Positions 45,435-56,682 of a stretch of DNA of 64,000 nucleotides are shown piece by piece. The notes under the pieces were generated by a model. That model made no database searches. It saw only the letters and a program-made list of their open reading frames with translations, and was not told the origin of the DNA. This stretch comes from Karstenula rhodostoma CBS 690.94 (taxonomy: Eukaryota > Ascomycota > Dothideomycetes > Pleosporales > Didymosphaeriaceae): contig MU001499.1 of NCBI GenBank assembly GCA_010093485.1, positions 1,565,397 to 1,629,396 of the forward strand. Direction: 5' to 3'. Within the stretch, counting starts at the first letter, position 1, and each line of letters starts with the position of its first letter. Made by a program: the position numbers and the translations under genes.

Positions 45435-46299
45435 TTGACATGCTACTGTGTACGGGACGAGCACTGCGCTCGAGGAGGGACAATTGGGACGCTGCTCAGC
45501 GGCGTCGCTCGCGAGAATAGGATGCACTGGATGATGTTGTGCAGCCGTTTGATTGCTTCCGGGGCGCGTCCGCAACGCGTCCGTCCGCCTTGAGTTGTTT
45601 TTCGTCGCACACGTTGTCAACAGTCAACAAAGCTACTGCAGCAGAGCGGAGAAACCATCGTGTACACTGCAGCGCCCGCCTCTGCCACTGGCATTGGTAG
45701 ATATTGGGGCAGGCGTATCACGCTCATCCTCTCGTCGCATCTGAACATGTGGCGTCTCACCGTGCGTCAATGCTCCTCGAGCGCCCGCGAGCCCCTGGCC
45801 GCGAGATTGCATGGCGACCCTGGCTTCTAGAAGCAGCCCCGTTCAATCTCAAACATTCCTACGCGGCGCCGCACAGATGCCCAGTTCATCGCAGCAACGC
45901 CGTAGTACATTGCCCTTGTCTATAGGAGGGCCGACGCGACGTGCAACATATCACGCGAGCTAGTAGGTGAGGAGGGGGATCAGCCTTCGGAGCTTGACAT
46001 GCAATAAATTAAATCTACTCCGCCAGACGAGCTATGTCCGCAGTGGTGTGCTACAAATGCAACTTGGTATGCTAACACGATGGGGTATGGGGTATCGCTC
46101 TGGTAGAATGAAACACTGAGACAAATGAAACAGGCTAGCCTCAGTCTGAGTAAGAAACGTGGTATCGGTATCCAACCCAGTCGCTAGCCAGAAAACTCGT
46201 CAACTCGGATGCCTCGTTCTGAAAAAGGTGTGGCGCTGAAAAAAATTCACAGAGAAGGGGTAGAGTATGATGCGCTGGCCGGAGTGCTGCGAGATCTGG
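45435..46299. other. Intergenic, 865 bp
   Basis: KAR9 promoter region, and 3' side of the next minus-strand gene. The frame of KAR9 remains open to about 45620 but without ATG. Nothing else is supported. Confidence 0.5.
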
Positions 46300-47826
46300 C
46301 TACGAGACCTCGAAGTCGGTGTCGATCTGGAGAGTTGGTGCCCTGACCTGGCTCTTCTGTTGTTTCCACTCCTTGACGATCTCCTCGCGGACGCCCTTGC
46401 ACCATTTCATGACCGCATCGTCGAACTGCCGCCAGACTTCACCGTCGAGGCCCTGCACCACGCCCATGGCATCGATTTCTATCTTCACATCCCAGCGAAG
46501 CTCGGCCGCTTTGGCCCAGTAGCGCAGATTGTCAGCGCATCGATATGGTTTTGCGGTATCCGTGTGGTACTGTTTGATTTCTTCGAAATGCCGAGGCGAC
46601 TTCTTCACAATGCTGTTGTGCAGATGAATGAGTCGCAGTCCGTTCTGGAGAGTCGCTAGAAAGGACGTGGGCAGATCCGCGCCCTCTGGATTTTCCCACT
46701 CGGGGAGCGGTTCTGGCACAGAGTCGAATGACTTCAGGAACAGTAGCTCCCGTTCTCTCTCTTTCCCAGTCCAGTCGCCCTCGCGCCATGACCAGTTCTC
46801 CCGCTCTTCTTCTTCGATACGCTCCTTCTCTTCCTCGGTGTCTAACAACGTGCCGATGTCTTCGGCCCATTCTCGGATGCAGACCGTTTCCGCAGGTGAC
46901 ACGCCGTTAGCGAAGTTGCGTATGGCTAGGCGTTTCAGCACCTCGAGCACGTCATAGAGTTCTTTGCGTATCATACGCTCCGGTTTGATCGAGTACAGTC
47001 GCTGAGGATTCTCGTGTGCAGTGTAATAATTCTTCGCGGCGCGGATCGCAAGGGTTGCCACGTCAAGTAGATTCAGACCTTGAATCTGGTGCCATCCGGG
47101 CGCCTCTGCAGACTGTCGGCCTCCCGCTCCCGATCCCGCTCCCTCCCCTAAAACCGTATCTGCCACCGTTCGGTTGCTGTAGCCCTTCTCAAGCTCTTGC
47201 AAGTGTTGCATGCATTCGGCGAGCGACTCGCGTAATTCTCGTCGCAGGATCGTCATGTCGGGGGGTGGAGGGACGTAGACCGGGGTGTTCTTGTATGTGC
47301 TCACAGTAGGCGGAAGCATGAGGGGCTCGTTCTCATCCCAGCTCATGGATGCAGTGTCGTCGATGGGAGACTCGACGAGGCCGTCTCCCAGCTGGTCCAT
47401 GGCCCCAGGCGAGAGCGAGAGCGCAGACATGTCGCCCTCGATCTCTGAGAGCGGCCGCTCCGACCCGCTTGCTGTCCTCGAGCCATTCTTGCGCTTCTTC
47501 GCCACCCTGCCCGTGGCCTCGTCCAGCAGGCCGGTTCGAGCAAAATAGTACTGCAGATGCGCGATGGTGCCCAAGTTCATGACACTCTCTCTGTTTTTGG
47601 CAGACCGGGAGAACTCTGTTCCTTCTGGTCGCATGTACCCTCGCCTCTTAGGTATGCCGCTGTCGGAGAGTCTCGAGCTCGCCGAACGGCCGGAGACGGA
47701 TGACACGGAAGAGGCTGTCGATACTGAGCGGTCGAGCCGTGGTACAGCGTTCAGCGCAAGCGACGGCGCAACCCATGGTTCCGGCGAAAGCGCGCGTTCG
47801 GGCGGAGGGGAGGGGCTCGAATCCAT
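46300..47826 (-). CDS. Conserved-looking protein of unknown function, 508 aa
   Basis: I do not recognise this protein. It is one uninterrupted exon from ATG 47826. The first 120 residues are rich in S, P and R with a KKRK basic patch (possible nuclear signal). The remainder is folded-looking and mostly helical. It includes RRELRESLAECMQHLQELEKGY, a segment LNLLDVATLAIRAAKNYYTAHENP, an acidic helix EEEKERIEEEERENWSW, and a C-terminal part with many tryptophans (WAKAAELRWDVKIEIDAMG, DDAVMKWCKGVREEI). No signal peptide or membrane segment is visible. Good codon periodicity over 1.5 kb and well-spaced hydrophobic residues support a real gene. Confidence 0.75.
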   Translation of the reverse strand: MDSSPSPPPERALSPEPWVAPSLALNAVPRLDRSVSTASSVSSVSGRSASSRLSDSGIPKRRGYMRPEGTEFSRSAKNRESVMNLGTIAHLQYYFARTGLLDEATGRVAKKRKNGSRTASGSERPLSEIEGDMSALSLSPGAMDQLGDGLVESPIDDTASMSWDENEPLMLPPTVSTYKNTPVYVPPPPDMTILRRELRESLAECMQHLQELEKGYSNRTVADTVLGEGAGSGAGGRQSAEAPGWHQIQGLNLLDVATLAIRAAKNYYTAHENPQRLYSIKPERMIRKELYDVLEVLKRLAIRNFANGVSPAETVCIREWAEDIGTLLDTEEEKERIEEEERENWSWREGDWTGKERERELLFLKSFDSVPEPLPEWENPEGADLPTSFLATLQNGLRLIHLHNSIVKKSPRHFEEIKQYHTDTAKPYRCADNLRYWAKAAELRWDVKIEIDAMGVVQGLDGEVWRQFDDAVMKWCKGVREEIVKEWKQQKSQVRAPTLQIDTDFEVS

Positions 47827-48397
47827 GCTGGGTGCGGTCGGCGTGGCGGTTATGCAGGTGCAAGCAGCAGGTGTCGTGGGACTGTCGTGTGTCTGGATGC
47901 AGGGTGGGAGTCAGCTACAGGTCATCTCCGAAGTCCATGGAGTGAGGTGGGTGCGGTTGCTAGGCGGCGACGGCAGGAGATTGGTTTCAATTATCGTCTC
48001 AGTTCAGGAGACGCGAGAACAACAACGCGCTGGTCCAGCCGATTATATGCCCGGCCCAAACCAGCAAACTACAGCGACGCGCACGGTGCTGACGCGTGCG
48101 AACGACAAACCGCTTGCCGCAGGAAACTGCAGCAGTGAAAACCTACCCGTTTCTGGCTCTCTATCCCGCTGTGAAACTTCGAGTCCTTGGGTGAAGCTCG
48201 GGTGCCCCCGCCGTTAGCTGTCAGGGGCGTCGAGACTAGCGTGTCCTGGTACCAAAGTCACGGGCTGCGCGCTCACGATGACGTGCATCCATCTGGCTGC
48301 ATAGCTAGTGGGCGCGACACACAATCCACAAAGTAACAAATTCAACCGTCCACAAGCAGCTCGTTATATGAAACGGTTCTACTCAAGCGCAATCAAG
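47827..48397. promoter_or_regulatory. Divergent promoter region, 571 bp
   Basis: Between the start codons of the 508-aa unknown protein (minus) and acylphosphatase (plus). No specific element was identified. Confidence 0.5.
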
Positions 48398-48875
48398 ATG
48401 GCCGACAAGCGAGTTCGTAAACCAAGCACTCAAGAGGCAGCTGGCCATGGTGCTGACCGCAGCAGATTTCTTTCAAGGTGGATGGCGAGGTGCAGGGTAA
48501 GCAGACCCCCCTGGGGAGGTTTTGAGGATGGCTGCTCATTACTCACAGGTGTGAACTTCCGGTGCGAGCACATGCTTCCCGGCAGCATCGCTATAACTGA
48601 CACGTCTACTCAGCTCATTCACGACCAAGCAAGCCAAAAGCCTCGGTGTGACAGGCTTCGTTACCAATGCATCTGATGGCACCGTATGACATGCAGTTCG
48701 CTTCACGTCATCAATCTGACCCTTCCAGGTCCAAGGTGAAGCTCAAGGCTCATCCGATGCGATCAAAGAGTTCGTCCAGCATCTCAACAAGGGACCCTCC
48801 GCTGCCAGCGTGAGTGGCGTGGAGCACAACGATATTTCGACCAAGCCCGGGGAGAGTGCTTTCAATGTCGAGTAA
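48398..48875 (+). CDS. Acylphosphatase
   Basis: Five exons, 48398-48412, 48466-48496, 48549-48561, 48614-48683 and 48729-48875, encode 91 aa, the normal size. Introns are 45-53 bp and the phases 0, 1, 2 and 0 close exactly. Spliced motifs are diagnostic: RISFKVDGEVQGVNFRSFT (phosphate-binding loop and catalytic Arg, with the catalytic Arg codon split by intron 3), KSLGVTGFVTNASDGTVQGEAQG (catalytic Asn) and NKGPSAASV. The enzyme hydrolyses acyl phosphates such as 1,3-bisphosphoglycerate in the cytosol. Exon 3 is only 13 nt and exon 1 only 15 nt; the first donor GTTCGT is unusual. Long ORFs across the locus are read-through of introns. Confidence 0.93.
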
Positions 48876-49884
48876 CCAGCTTGATGGCTGCTTCGAAACG
48901 ACGACATCCATCACAAGCCGTGGCGAGAAAGAGCACTAGGACAACGGCAGAGAATGATCAATGTATAACATCGATTTCACGAAATCTTCAATAAAAAAGC
49001 TTGCATCCACAAGTACAAGTAAGCACCTGCATGCAGCGAGAATTTATGCCACGGCCTGCAGGCGGTCAATTCGCATCTACCAAGAGACAATCCTGCTTTA
49101 AAACAAATCATGTCGGCAGCAAGTCTTGCGGCAAGACTAAATCGGCAGTTGTTTCATCGGCAGTCGTTTCATCGGCAGCGAGAATAGATGCCGGCGCCGT
49201 TGTGTAGGGCCGGAAAGGCGAGGACGAGGACGAGGACGAGGGCGAGTGCGAAACACCGAGACACCGCCCGATTGTTTCTCGCGACCTACGATTGGCTGCT
49301 TCGAGAGCTAAGCCCGAGTTCAGCTGTGTTGGTTGCATACAGCTCGCTGGCCCATCATGGAAGTTGTATCCTCCCTCGTGCAATGCATACTACGGCCTGT
49401 CTATTTTTTGAAATAATTACACAGGTAGCTTCCGATGGTATTAACAGTGGCGTTGATCTGTTTGGATGGTGGCGGCGAGTTACGAAAGCCCGACTCCGAC
49501 GACCTTGGCGGACATCCCGGATGCTTTTCGTGAAATGGATCAACAACCTCAGCCTCTCCAACGCACAAGACCAGCGCAGGTTTCTTTTAGCTCTATCAAT
49601 GGATCCAGTGTGCTATGATGAGCCAATTCGAGGCTAATGTGTGCCTGCTTACTTTCGTCGGCGGCGCATGCATTGCCAAGTTAGATCGAACGAGATCCCG
49701 AGAGGTTCCCTAGAACGCTTTGACGTCCACGACGACACCTTGATCATATAAAGCCTGGTTGCTGCCTCAACTACTAATCCTTACTCACACGTACAGATAC
49801 AGCTGTTCTTCACACTTGTCTTGTTATACAATCTGACACTGACACTTCAATACCCACCAACATCGTTACAACTTACCTACGCCC
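48876..49884. other. Intergenic, about 1 kb
   Basis: Between acylphosphatase and alternative oxidase. It holds the (GAGGAC)n run at 49219-49246 and a small direct repeat, GTTTCATCGGCAG, at about 49148-49177. Several overlapping short ORFs show no domain. Confidence 0.5.
49219..49246. repeat. Hexanucleotide GAGGAC microsatellite
   Basis: Four to five consecutive GAGGAC units, the last reading GAGGGC, in the promoter-side spacer of the alternative oxidase gene. Confidence 0.8.
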
Positions 49885-51173
49885 ATGATCTCTACAAGAG
49901 TCGCAGCACACGGACCCAGGGTCTCAAAGCAGGCTTCTGCTCAACTCATCGAGACTCTCAATGGCTTGAGTACCTCCGGTGCCGGGCTGAGACCGACCTT
50001 CGTCGCCGTCCATCATATTCAGCTGAGCGCGGCACCACAACGCCCGTTCTCCAACACCTCCAAATCATCCAGGATCGACGAGTTTTTCCCTCAGAACGAG
50101 ACAGACAGAGTTCGCAAGACGCCGCCAGCATGGGCGCACCCTAGTATGTCTAACTCGGTTCGACCGACTTATGACACTCGCTGATGCGTGAAAGTCTATT
50201 CGTACGATGATATGGAAAGTGTTGTCGTAGCTCATCGCGAAGCCAAAACTCGCTCCGATAAACTCGCCCTCGTCGCCGTCAAGGCCCTTCGATGGGGCCT
50301 GGACCTCGCAACGGGATACAAGCATGACAAGGCCGTTGCGTTGAACGAAAAGGATCCCGAAGCAGCGAGGAAGAAGTATGCAATGACCGAGGAGAAATAC
50401 ATGATTCGAAATGTGTTCCTGGAGTCGGTTGCCGGTGTTCCTGGAATGGTCGCTGGCATGCTTCGGCATCTCCATTCGATGCGACGAATGAAGAGGGACA
50501 ACGGATGGTAAGTTGGACTTGTGTGCTTTACGTGCAGTGTCTGATCGTTCATCAGGATTGAAAGTTTGCTCGAAGAAAGCTACAACGAGCGCATGCATCT
50601 CCTAACCTTCCTCAAAATGAGTGAGCCAGGTTGGTTCATGAGGTTTTTAGGTCAGTCCGAAGACGAGACGTCTGCTACTACTGAGAGTTCCTTGGCTAAC
50701 GTATTCAGTCCTTGGCGCCCAAGGAGTGTGGTGCAATGCCCTGTTCTTTGCGTATCTCATTAGTCCTCGAACAGTCCATCGCTTTGTCGGCTACCTGGAA
50801 GAAGAGGCTGTCCTCACGTATACACGCCAGCTCAAAGACCTAGACGCTGGACGACTTCCGAAGTGGGAGAAGCTCCAGGCACCGCAGATCGCGATAGATT
50901 ACTGGAAAATGCCTGAAAATAGTCGCTCGATGAGAGACTTAATACTTTACAGTATGTATCCGTTCTCCCTAGTCAAACATCCGCTGATGTATATTCCTAG
51001 TCCGCGCCGATGAGAGCAAACATCGGGAAGTGAATCATACTTTTGCCAACTTGGACCAGGTGGAAGACCCTAATCCCTACGTCAGCGAGTACAAGGACAA
51101 CGAGAGGCCCCATCCACGTAAGGATCTCAAGTTCCAGCGACCAACTGGATGGGAACGCAGCGACATAATCTAA
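49885..51173 (+). CDS. aox: Mitochondrial alternative oxidase
   Basis: Exons 49885-50143, 50195-50507, 50556-50650, 50709-50951 and 51001-51173 (introns 48-58 bp) give 360 aa. This ubiquinol oxidase of the inner mitochondrial membrane bypasses complexes III and IV. The first 60 or so residues are rich in R, S and A without acids, a typical import sequence. Diiron ligands are visible: Glu in [24 protein letters not shown] (Glu and ExxH), YLEEEAV and [12 protein letters not shown] (ExxH). [22 protein letters not shown] is also a family signature, formed after splicing. It lies 1.5 kb upstream of the alcohol oxidase gene on the same strand. Fungal AOX is commonly induced when the main chain is blocked. 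Confidence 0.96.
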
Positions 51174-52685
51174 ACTAGCGGGCCTAGCCCTTCGGTTTGG
51201 ATTGGCTTCTTTTCTCTTCTTTCTTTCTTTTTTTTTCTCCACTCTCAAAAGTATCAGCACGGCGTTATAAGAAAGGCGGACATGATCGAATACCCACTGC
51301 CTATCGGGTGTTGGGAAGCACCAAAGATACTTTTAATAGAAGCTTCGCCCTCAAGGGCACTCGTCAATTTGCCAAAAACAGGGATCTTGGTGACCCCGCT
51401 CCCCAAGTCTTGTATGATAAGTGCTATGTGGGACCGGGAAGGTTGTTGCATAGCATCTGGACCGACCGGCAAGCCCCATGCTGACGGGAATGACACAGGT
51501 ACGGACGCGACGCCGCGGAGCACTATGCAGCCTTTGGGCCTACGCAAACGATGCGAAAGTTGAGGACGCGGAACCACACAAAGTCCGGACCATTACAACC
51601 ATCACCTCGATTGACTGCAAACATCCATTGAAGTGTCAGGCTTGCCTCGATGTTCGGTTCGACCCCCTCACTTTACCAGGCCCCGCTCGCTAAACCCTCG
51701 GCCCCAGCGACCCTTGCATAGGGCGCGTCTCCGTTCAAGCGTTCCCCGCGCAACTACTGCACCCCACATCCTTTCGGTCACACTCGTGCCAATTTGATAA
51801 GCTGCTTGGGCCGTTACGTCTGGCGACTACGTGTCAACCTGGCCCTTTCGTCCCTAAGATTAACCCCGCAAGCACTGGGGTATATCTGCGTCGCTTCGAT
51901 CGTGAGGTTGACAACGCGCGAATCACAGATCTCATCATATGTCAGGTCCTCGATCGAGAAAATCAAACCTCTATTCCTCGCAATCGTCTATGACTTTGAC
52001 AGGAAGGCAGTTCCTGCGGGACTCATTCCTATCGTCGGTACTGGGGCTCGAGTTGTCGCTCTTAAATGCCACACAGTCTACCAACGAATAGATGAGCAGT
52101 GACGTACGTACCCGCTGCATGGAACTTGGTCTGTAGCACTTTGCAGCTCTTAGGTGCAGAGTTGGTGCTGTGCCTCTTCGCTTTACCCCTGCAAGTCTAT
52201 TGAACCGCTGAATCAGAGTACAAGATGTTACCACAGCCCCGGGAAACATCCATGTTACCCACCTTCTTACGCCAATCATGACCGAGAGCCCGCTTTACGG
52301 ATGCACTGTCGTTGCGGATCCGCTGGATGGCAATCATGCGGACCGGATATCAGCCCACATCCGCTTCGTAGGGCATCCACTCGAGGGCACTTGCCGGCGT
52401 TGATGGGTAGGCATACTAGGGCACGCGTGGCACAGCCACCGCACAATGTACCAGTATGGACATAGGCTAAGGAATCGGGGACATACGCTGATGAAGGATT
52501 GGTGCTCTCCAGACCAATATGGCAGAGCTCCTCCAAGCCGACGCCCGCTCGATGCGGGGTCTGCGGAGCTTAAGAAGGACAGTACGGCAATGCTGCTTCT
52601 TTATGAGCACAATTGAACTCGGGTTCTCTTGTGGTAACTTTTTGAACCCTGAACGGTGTTCTCATAGCCACAGTGTACCGACAAG
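51174..52685. other. Intergenic, about 1.5 kb
   Basis: 3' side of alternative oxidase and promoter of alcohol oxidase. A pyrimidine run (TTCTTTTCTC type) lies at 51208-51240. An ORF at 51794-52102 has no family features, no splice partners and was not accepted as a gene. Confidence 0.5.
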
Positions 52686-55405
52686 ATGACGATACCAGAC
52701 GAGGTACAGCGTTCATTGAGAGTGGTACGGTACCGTGGCTTATCTCACTCTAGGTTGATATTATCGTTTGTGGTGGAGGGTCCTGTGGGTTAGTTTAGCT
52801 TCCACAACGGCTTGAGTTATACTTACTGGATACAGATGTGTCGTCGCTGGACGATTGGCCAACCTTGACCGTGAGTTTGACCACGCGTCTTCCTCTGTAG
52901 CTTCGCGGACGCGACCATATCCTTTCTCTGCGGGTTACTTCGCCATCGCTGGGAAAGCTTTTGCCCAAAAGCAAGCTGCTTTGCCCTGGCCCATCAACGA
53001 AGCCCTCGAATCACGAACTAAGCCTCTGTGTTACAGACAATCTCCAGGTCCTTCTTATTGAAGGTGGAGAGAACAACCTGAACAACCCATGGTCAGTGTA
53101 TCTATGAGAGTGCATGGATGGCGTTTCTAACGTCCCAAGGGTTTTCCGACCGGGGATCTACCCCCGTAACATGAAGCTTGACAGCAAGACTGCCTCTTTC
53201 TATTACTCACGGCCCTCAGAATGGCTCGATGGACGTCGAGCTGTTGTGCCCTGCGCCCATATCTTGGGTGGTGGATCTTCAATCAACTTCATGGTCGGAT
53301 GCACCATCGTTTAAGTGATCGCTGCTGATAATCATACAGATGTACACCCGCGCGTCTGCTTCAGACTACGATGATTTCCAAGCGAAGGGCTGGACCACCA
53401 AGGAGCTCATTCCATTGATGAAGAAGCACGAGACGTACCAGGTAAGCCGACCATCCTCAGCGACATCCATCTACTGCTGACAATACCGCCAGCGTTCATG
53501 CAACAACCGCGACATACATGGCTTCGAGGGCCCAATCAAGGTCTCATTTGGAAACTACACGTATCCGATCAAAGATGATTTCCTACGCGCTTCCGAGTCT
53601 CAAGGTATCCCTACCACGGACGATCTCCAAGACTTGGTCACCGGTCACGGTGCCGAGCATTGGCTGAAGTGGATCAACCGCGACACCGGGCGCCGAAGCG
53701 ACTCTGCCCATGGTTATATCCACAGCACTCGTGCTGTTCACCAGAACTTGCACCTGGCTGTCAACACTAAGGTCGACAAGGTCATTCTTGAGGGTGGCAA
53801 GGCGGTCGGCGTCCAAACCGTACCAACCAAGCCCCTTCATCCTAATCAGAAACAAAGCAAGATCTACAGGGCCCGAAAGCAGATCATCGTGTCTGGTGGC
53901 ACTCTCAGCTCGCCTTTGATCCTGCAGCGAAGTGGTATTGGTAACCCCGAGAAGCTCCGCAAGGCTGGCGTGAAGCCGCTTGTTGACCTTCCCGGCGTGG
54001 GACTGAACTTCCAGGATCACTACTTGGTAGGTGTTTACACACAGTCAAGATGAGGCAATCTAATGACTTCGCAGACTTTCTCCGTCTTCCGCGCTAAGCC
54101 GCACGTTGAGTCGTTCGATGACTTCGTTCGTGGCGACCCGAAGACACAGGAGGCAGTCTTCAACCAATGGAACATCAACGGCACGGGACCATTGGCGACT
54201 AACGGCATCGAAGCTGGTGTGAAGGTCAGGCCTACTGAGGAAGAGTTGAATCAGATGGACTCGTGGCCCTGCAAGGAGTTTAGGTCGGGATGGGACAGCT
54301 ACTTCAAGGACAAGCCCGACAAGCCGGTCATGCATTATTGTAGGCTGTCACTCTTCCCAATTTCCCATCCTCTGTCGCTAACGTGTTCGCAGCTGTCATT
54401 TCCGGTTGGTTTGGTGACCACGTAGGCACCTCCATGTCTTGTGATCAGTGCTATACGCTGACACACCCCAGATGCTTATGCCACCGGGCAAGTTCTTCAC
54501 TATGTTCCATTTTCTCGAGTATCCGTTCTCTCGTGGATCGACCCACATTGTGTCGCCCAACCCTTACGAGGCACCCGACTTTGATGCAGGTTTCATGAAC
54601 GACAAGCGAGATATGGGTACGTATATGTGACACCTGTGTGCTTTTCACCCCCGGCTAACCTTCGTCATACAGCGCCCATGGTGTGGGGTTACATCAAGTC
54701 CCGTGAGACGGCACGACGTATGGACGCCTATGCCGGAGAGGTCCAAGCGATGCACCCGTTCTACGCGTTTGACAGCCCTGCCCGAGCCAACGACATGGAT
54801 TTGGCTACCACAAATGCCTACGCCCTCCCTGGGAACCTCACCGCCGGAATCCAGCATGGCTCCTGGAGTATGCCTGTCGAGAAGGGCCGCGCACCAGAGC
54901 CAACCTTTCTCAACTCAAACTGTCAGCATGTCTTGGAGGATCTGAAGTATACAAATGAGGATATCAAGCACATCGAGGACTGGACTAAGCGTTAGGGCCC
55001 TCAATCTCAAAGCGGACTCATCCACTGACAATCGTTAGGTCACGTCGAGACTACGTGGCACTCCCTGGGCACCTGCTCCATGGCGCCTAGGGAGGGTAAC
55101 TCGATCGTCAAGCACGGCGTGCTCGATGAGCGCCTCAATGTGCATGGCGTGAAGAACCTCAAGGTTGCAGATCTGTCCATCTGCCCGGTACGTCTCCTCG
55201 CATCAATCATGGTTCAAGGACTTCACTAACTCATCATTTTCTCCAGGACAACGTCGGTTGCAACACCTACTCTACCGCGCTGCTCATTGGCGAGAAGTGC
55301 GCCGTTCTCACCGCCGAGGACCTTGGCTACTCTGGCGCTGCGCTTGACATGAAGGTCCCCACGTACCATGCGCCGCGCGAGATCACCAGCCTGTCGAGGT
55401 TGTAG
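52686..55405 (+). CDS. Peroxisomal alcohol oxidase (GMC oxidoreductase)
   Basis: Thirteen exons (52686-52703, 52754-52788, 52836-52870, 53037-53091, 53140-53293, 53340-53441, 53493-54026, 54075-54339, 54393-54421, 54472-54616, 54673-54990, 55039-55187, 55247-55405) splice in phase to 665 aa, the normal size of methanol/alcohol oxidases. The FAD dinucleotide motif CGGGSCGCVVAGRL spans introns 2 and 3. GGGSSINFM is GMC signature 1, and [15 protein letters not shown] is signature 2. The catalytic His region is TTWHSLGTC. The last three residues are SRL, a type 1 peroxisomal targeting signal. The enzyme oxidises short-chain alcohols to aldehydes with H2O2 release. The intron density is much higher than in its neighbours, and the first two coding exons are 18 and 35 nt. 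Confidence 0.95.
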
Positions 55406-55819
55406 ATTGCCTTGAGGTCGAAGTAAAGGTTGAGGAGGGCAGATGGAGGTTAGGTTGTACGACGAGGTTTTCCTACGTTCACTCTTTACGCGGCGGGTTC
55501 GGCGTCGGAGCGGTGCTATTTGGGCTTGTTCTCATACTTATATCGTACAGACCAATCAAACATGCAGAAGCGTTCGCAGCTGTACACAGCTCTGAAATAA
55601 TCGACAAAGTGAATCTGCATGGGTACCATGCTCACCAACCGAGGATGTCCGATCGTTCCAAGTGCTGAGACGCGGGTTGCGGCCTTGTCGCTTCCCCGCA
55701 CTCCAGCAGCTCGCCCCCACCTTCCACCTAGCCACCCATTATCATGTGATGTTCCACTATGCAGACACTACAGCCGTACACTCATCTAACTGTGCCCTTA
55801 CACAGCGTGAAATATTACC
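55406..55819. other. Intergenic, 414 bp
   Basis: Alcohol oxidase terminator and promoter of the GNAT gene. No feature is visible. Confidence 0.5.
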
Positions 55820-56682
55820 ATGTCAACGCCATTCGTCCGTCCGTTCAATTTCGACACAGACCACTCAGCCGGTCTGCACGTTGTACGTGCCCAATCCCCC
55901 ACCACCACACTGCGCAACTCTACCCGACTCGCACCCACCCACCACGCACCGCCATACTCTTCAGCACCTAACCTAACCCCCTGCCCCTCCCTAGTTCTTC
56001 ACCACTATCGACCCCTCCGTCTCCCACGATCCCGCCCGCACAATCGGCTCCTACCTCTGGTACAAAGCCTACGTCTACCTCACCCCCTCCACATGCTTCG
56101 TCCTCGATGACGGCTCCGGCCGCGCCGTGGGCTATATCATCGGCACCCCCGATACGGCAGCTTTCGCTAAGCGCTGGCGCGAGACTTTCACGCCGGTAGT
56201 AGATCCAAAACTCGTGCCGCCGCCGGGTACGTAACGCTTGCCCCTGTAGCTAGAGCCACGTACCTCAGTCTGTGTGCAGTGGAAGCTGACCCCGCGCTCC
56301 ATCGCCAGGACCCCAAGCCAACGACCCAGAAATGGAAACCGAGCTTGTGAAAGGCCTGAGGAGAGAAGTCCATCACGCAGAGTGCAGCATGCTGCAGTCG
56401 CGCCCGCGGCTTCTCTCCGTCTACCCTGCGCATCTGCACATCAACATCTTGCCCGAGTTCACGGGACAGGGGTGGGGCCCGAAACTCATGTCTGCGTTTC
56501 TTTCGACGATTACGCAGCTGGGGGCTTGCGGCGTGCATTTGGGCATGGTGGCGACGAACGATGGGGCTAGGCGGTTTTATGAGAGGTTGGGGTTTGAGGT
56601 GTGTGGGGAGGTGTTGGATGGGGGGGTTAGTGGGGAGGTTGGGAGGGAAGGAGGCGCGGCGTGTTTGGTGAAGAGGCTGTGA
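55820..56682 (+). CDS. GNAT-family N-acetyltransferase
   Basis: Exons 55820-55882, 55995-56226 and 56309-56682 (introns 112 and 82 bp; phases 0 and 1) give 222 aa. Beta strands and motif A of the GNAT fold are clear: CFVLDDGSGRAVGYIIGTPD (motif C/D side), YPAHLHINILPEF, then the acetyl-CoA loop GQGWGPKLM (Q/RxxGxG/A type). LGMVATNDGARRFYERLGFEV is motif B and the C-terminal strand. Related fungal proteins resemble the acetyltransferase-like domain fused to O-GlcNAcase in other organisms. The substrate is not predictable. The second intron carries a strong AGCTGAC branch site, which fixes the acceptor at 56308. Confidence 0.88.

Noticed and set aside
49148..49246. Direct repeats that might suggest a repeat array of the CRISPR type
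   Set aside because: Simple tandem duplication and a hexanucleotide microsatellite; no spacers, and the genome is eukaryotic.
51794..52102. ORF of 102 codons between alternative oxidase and alcohol oxidase
   Set aside because: No recognisable family, no upstream or downstream exons, low-quality composition.
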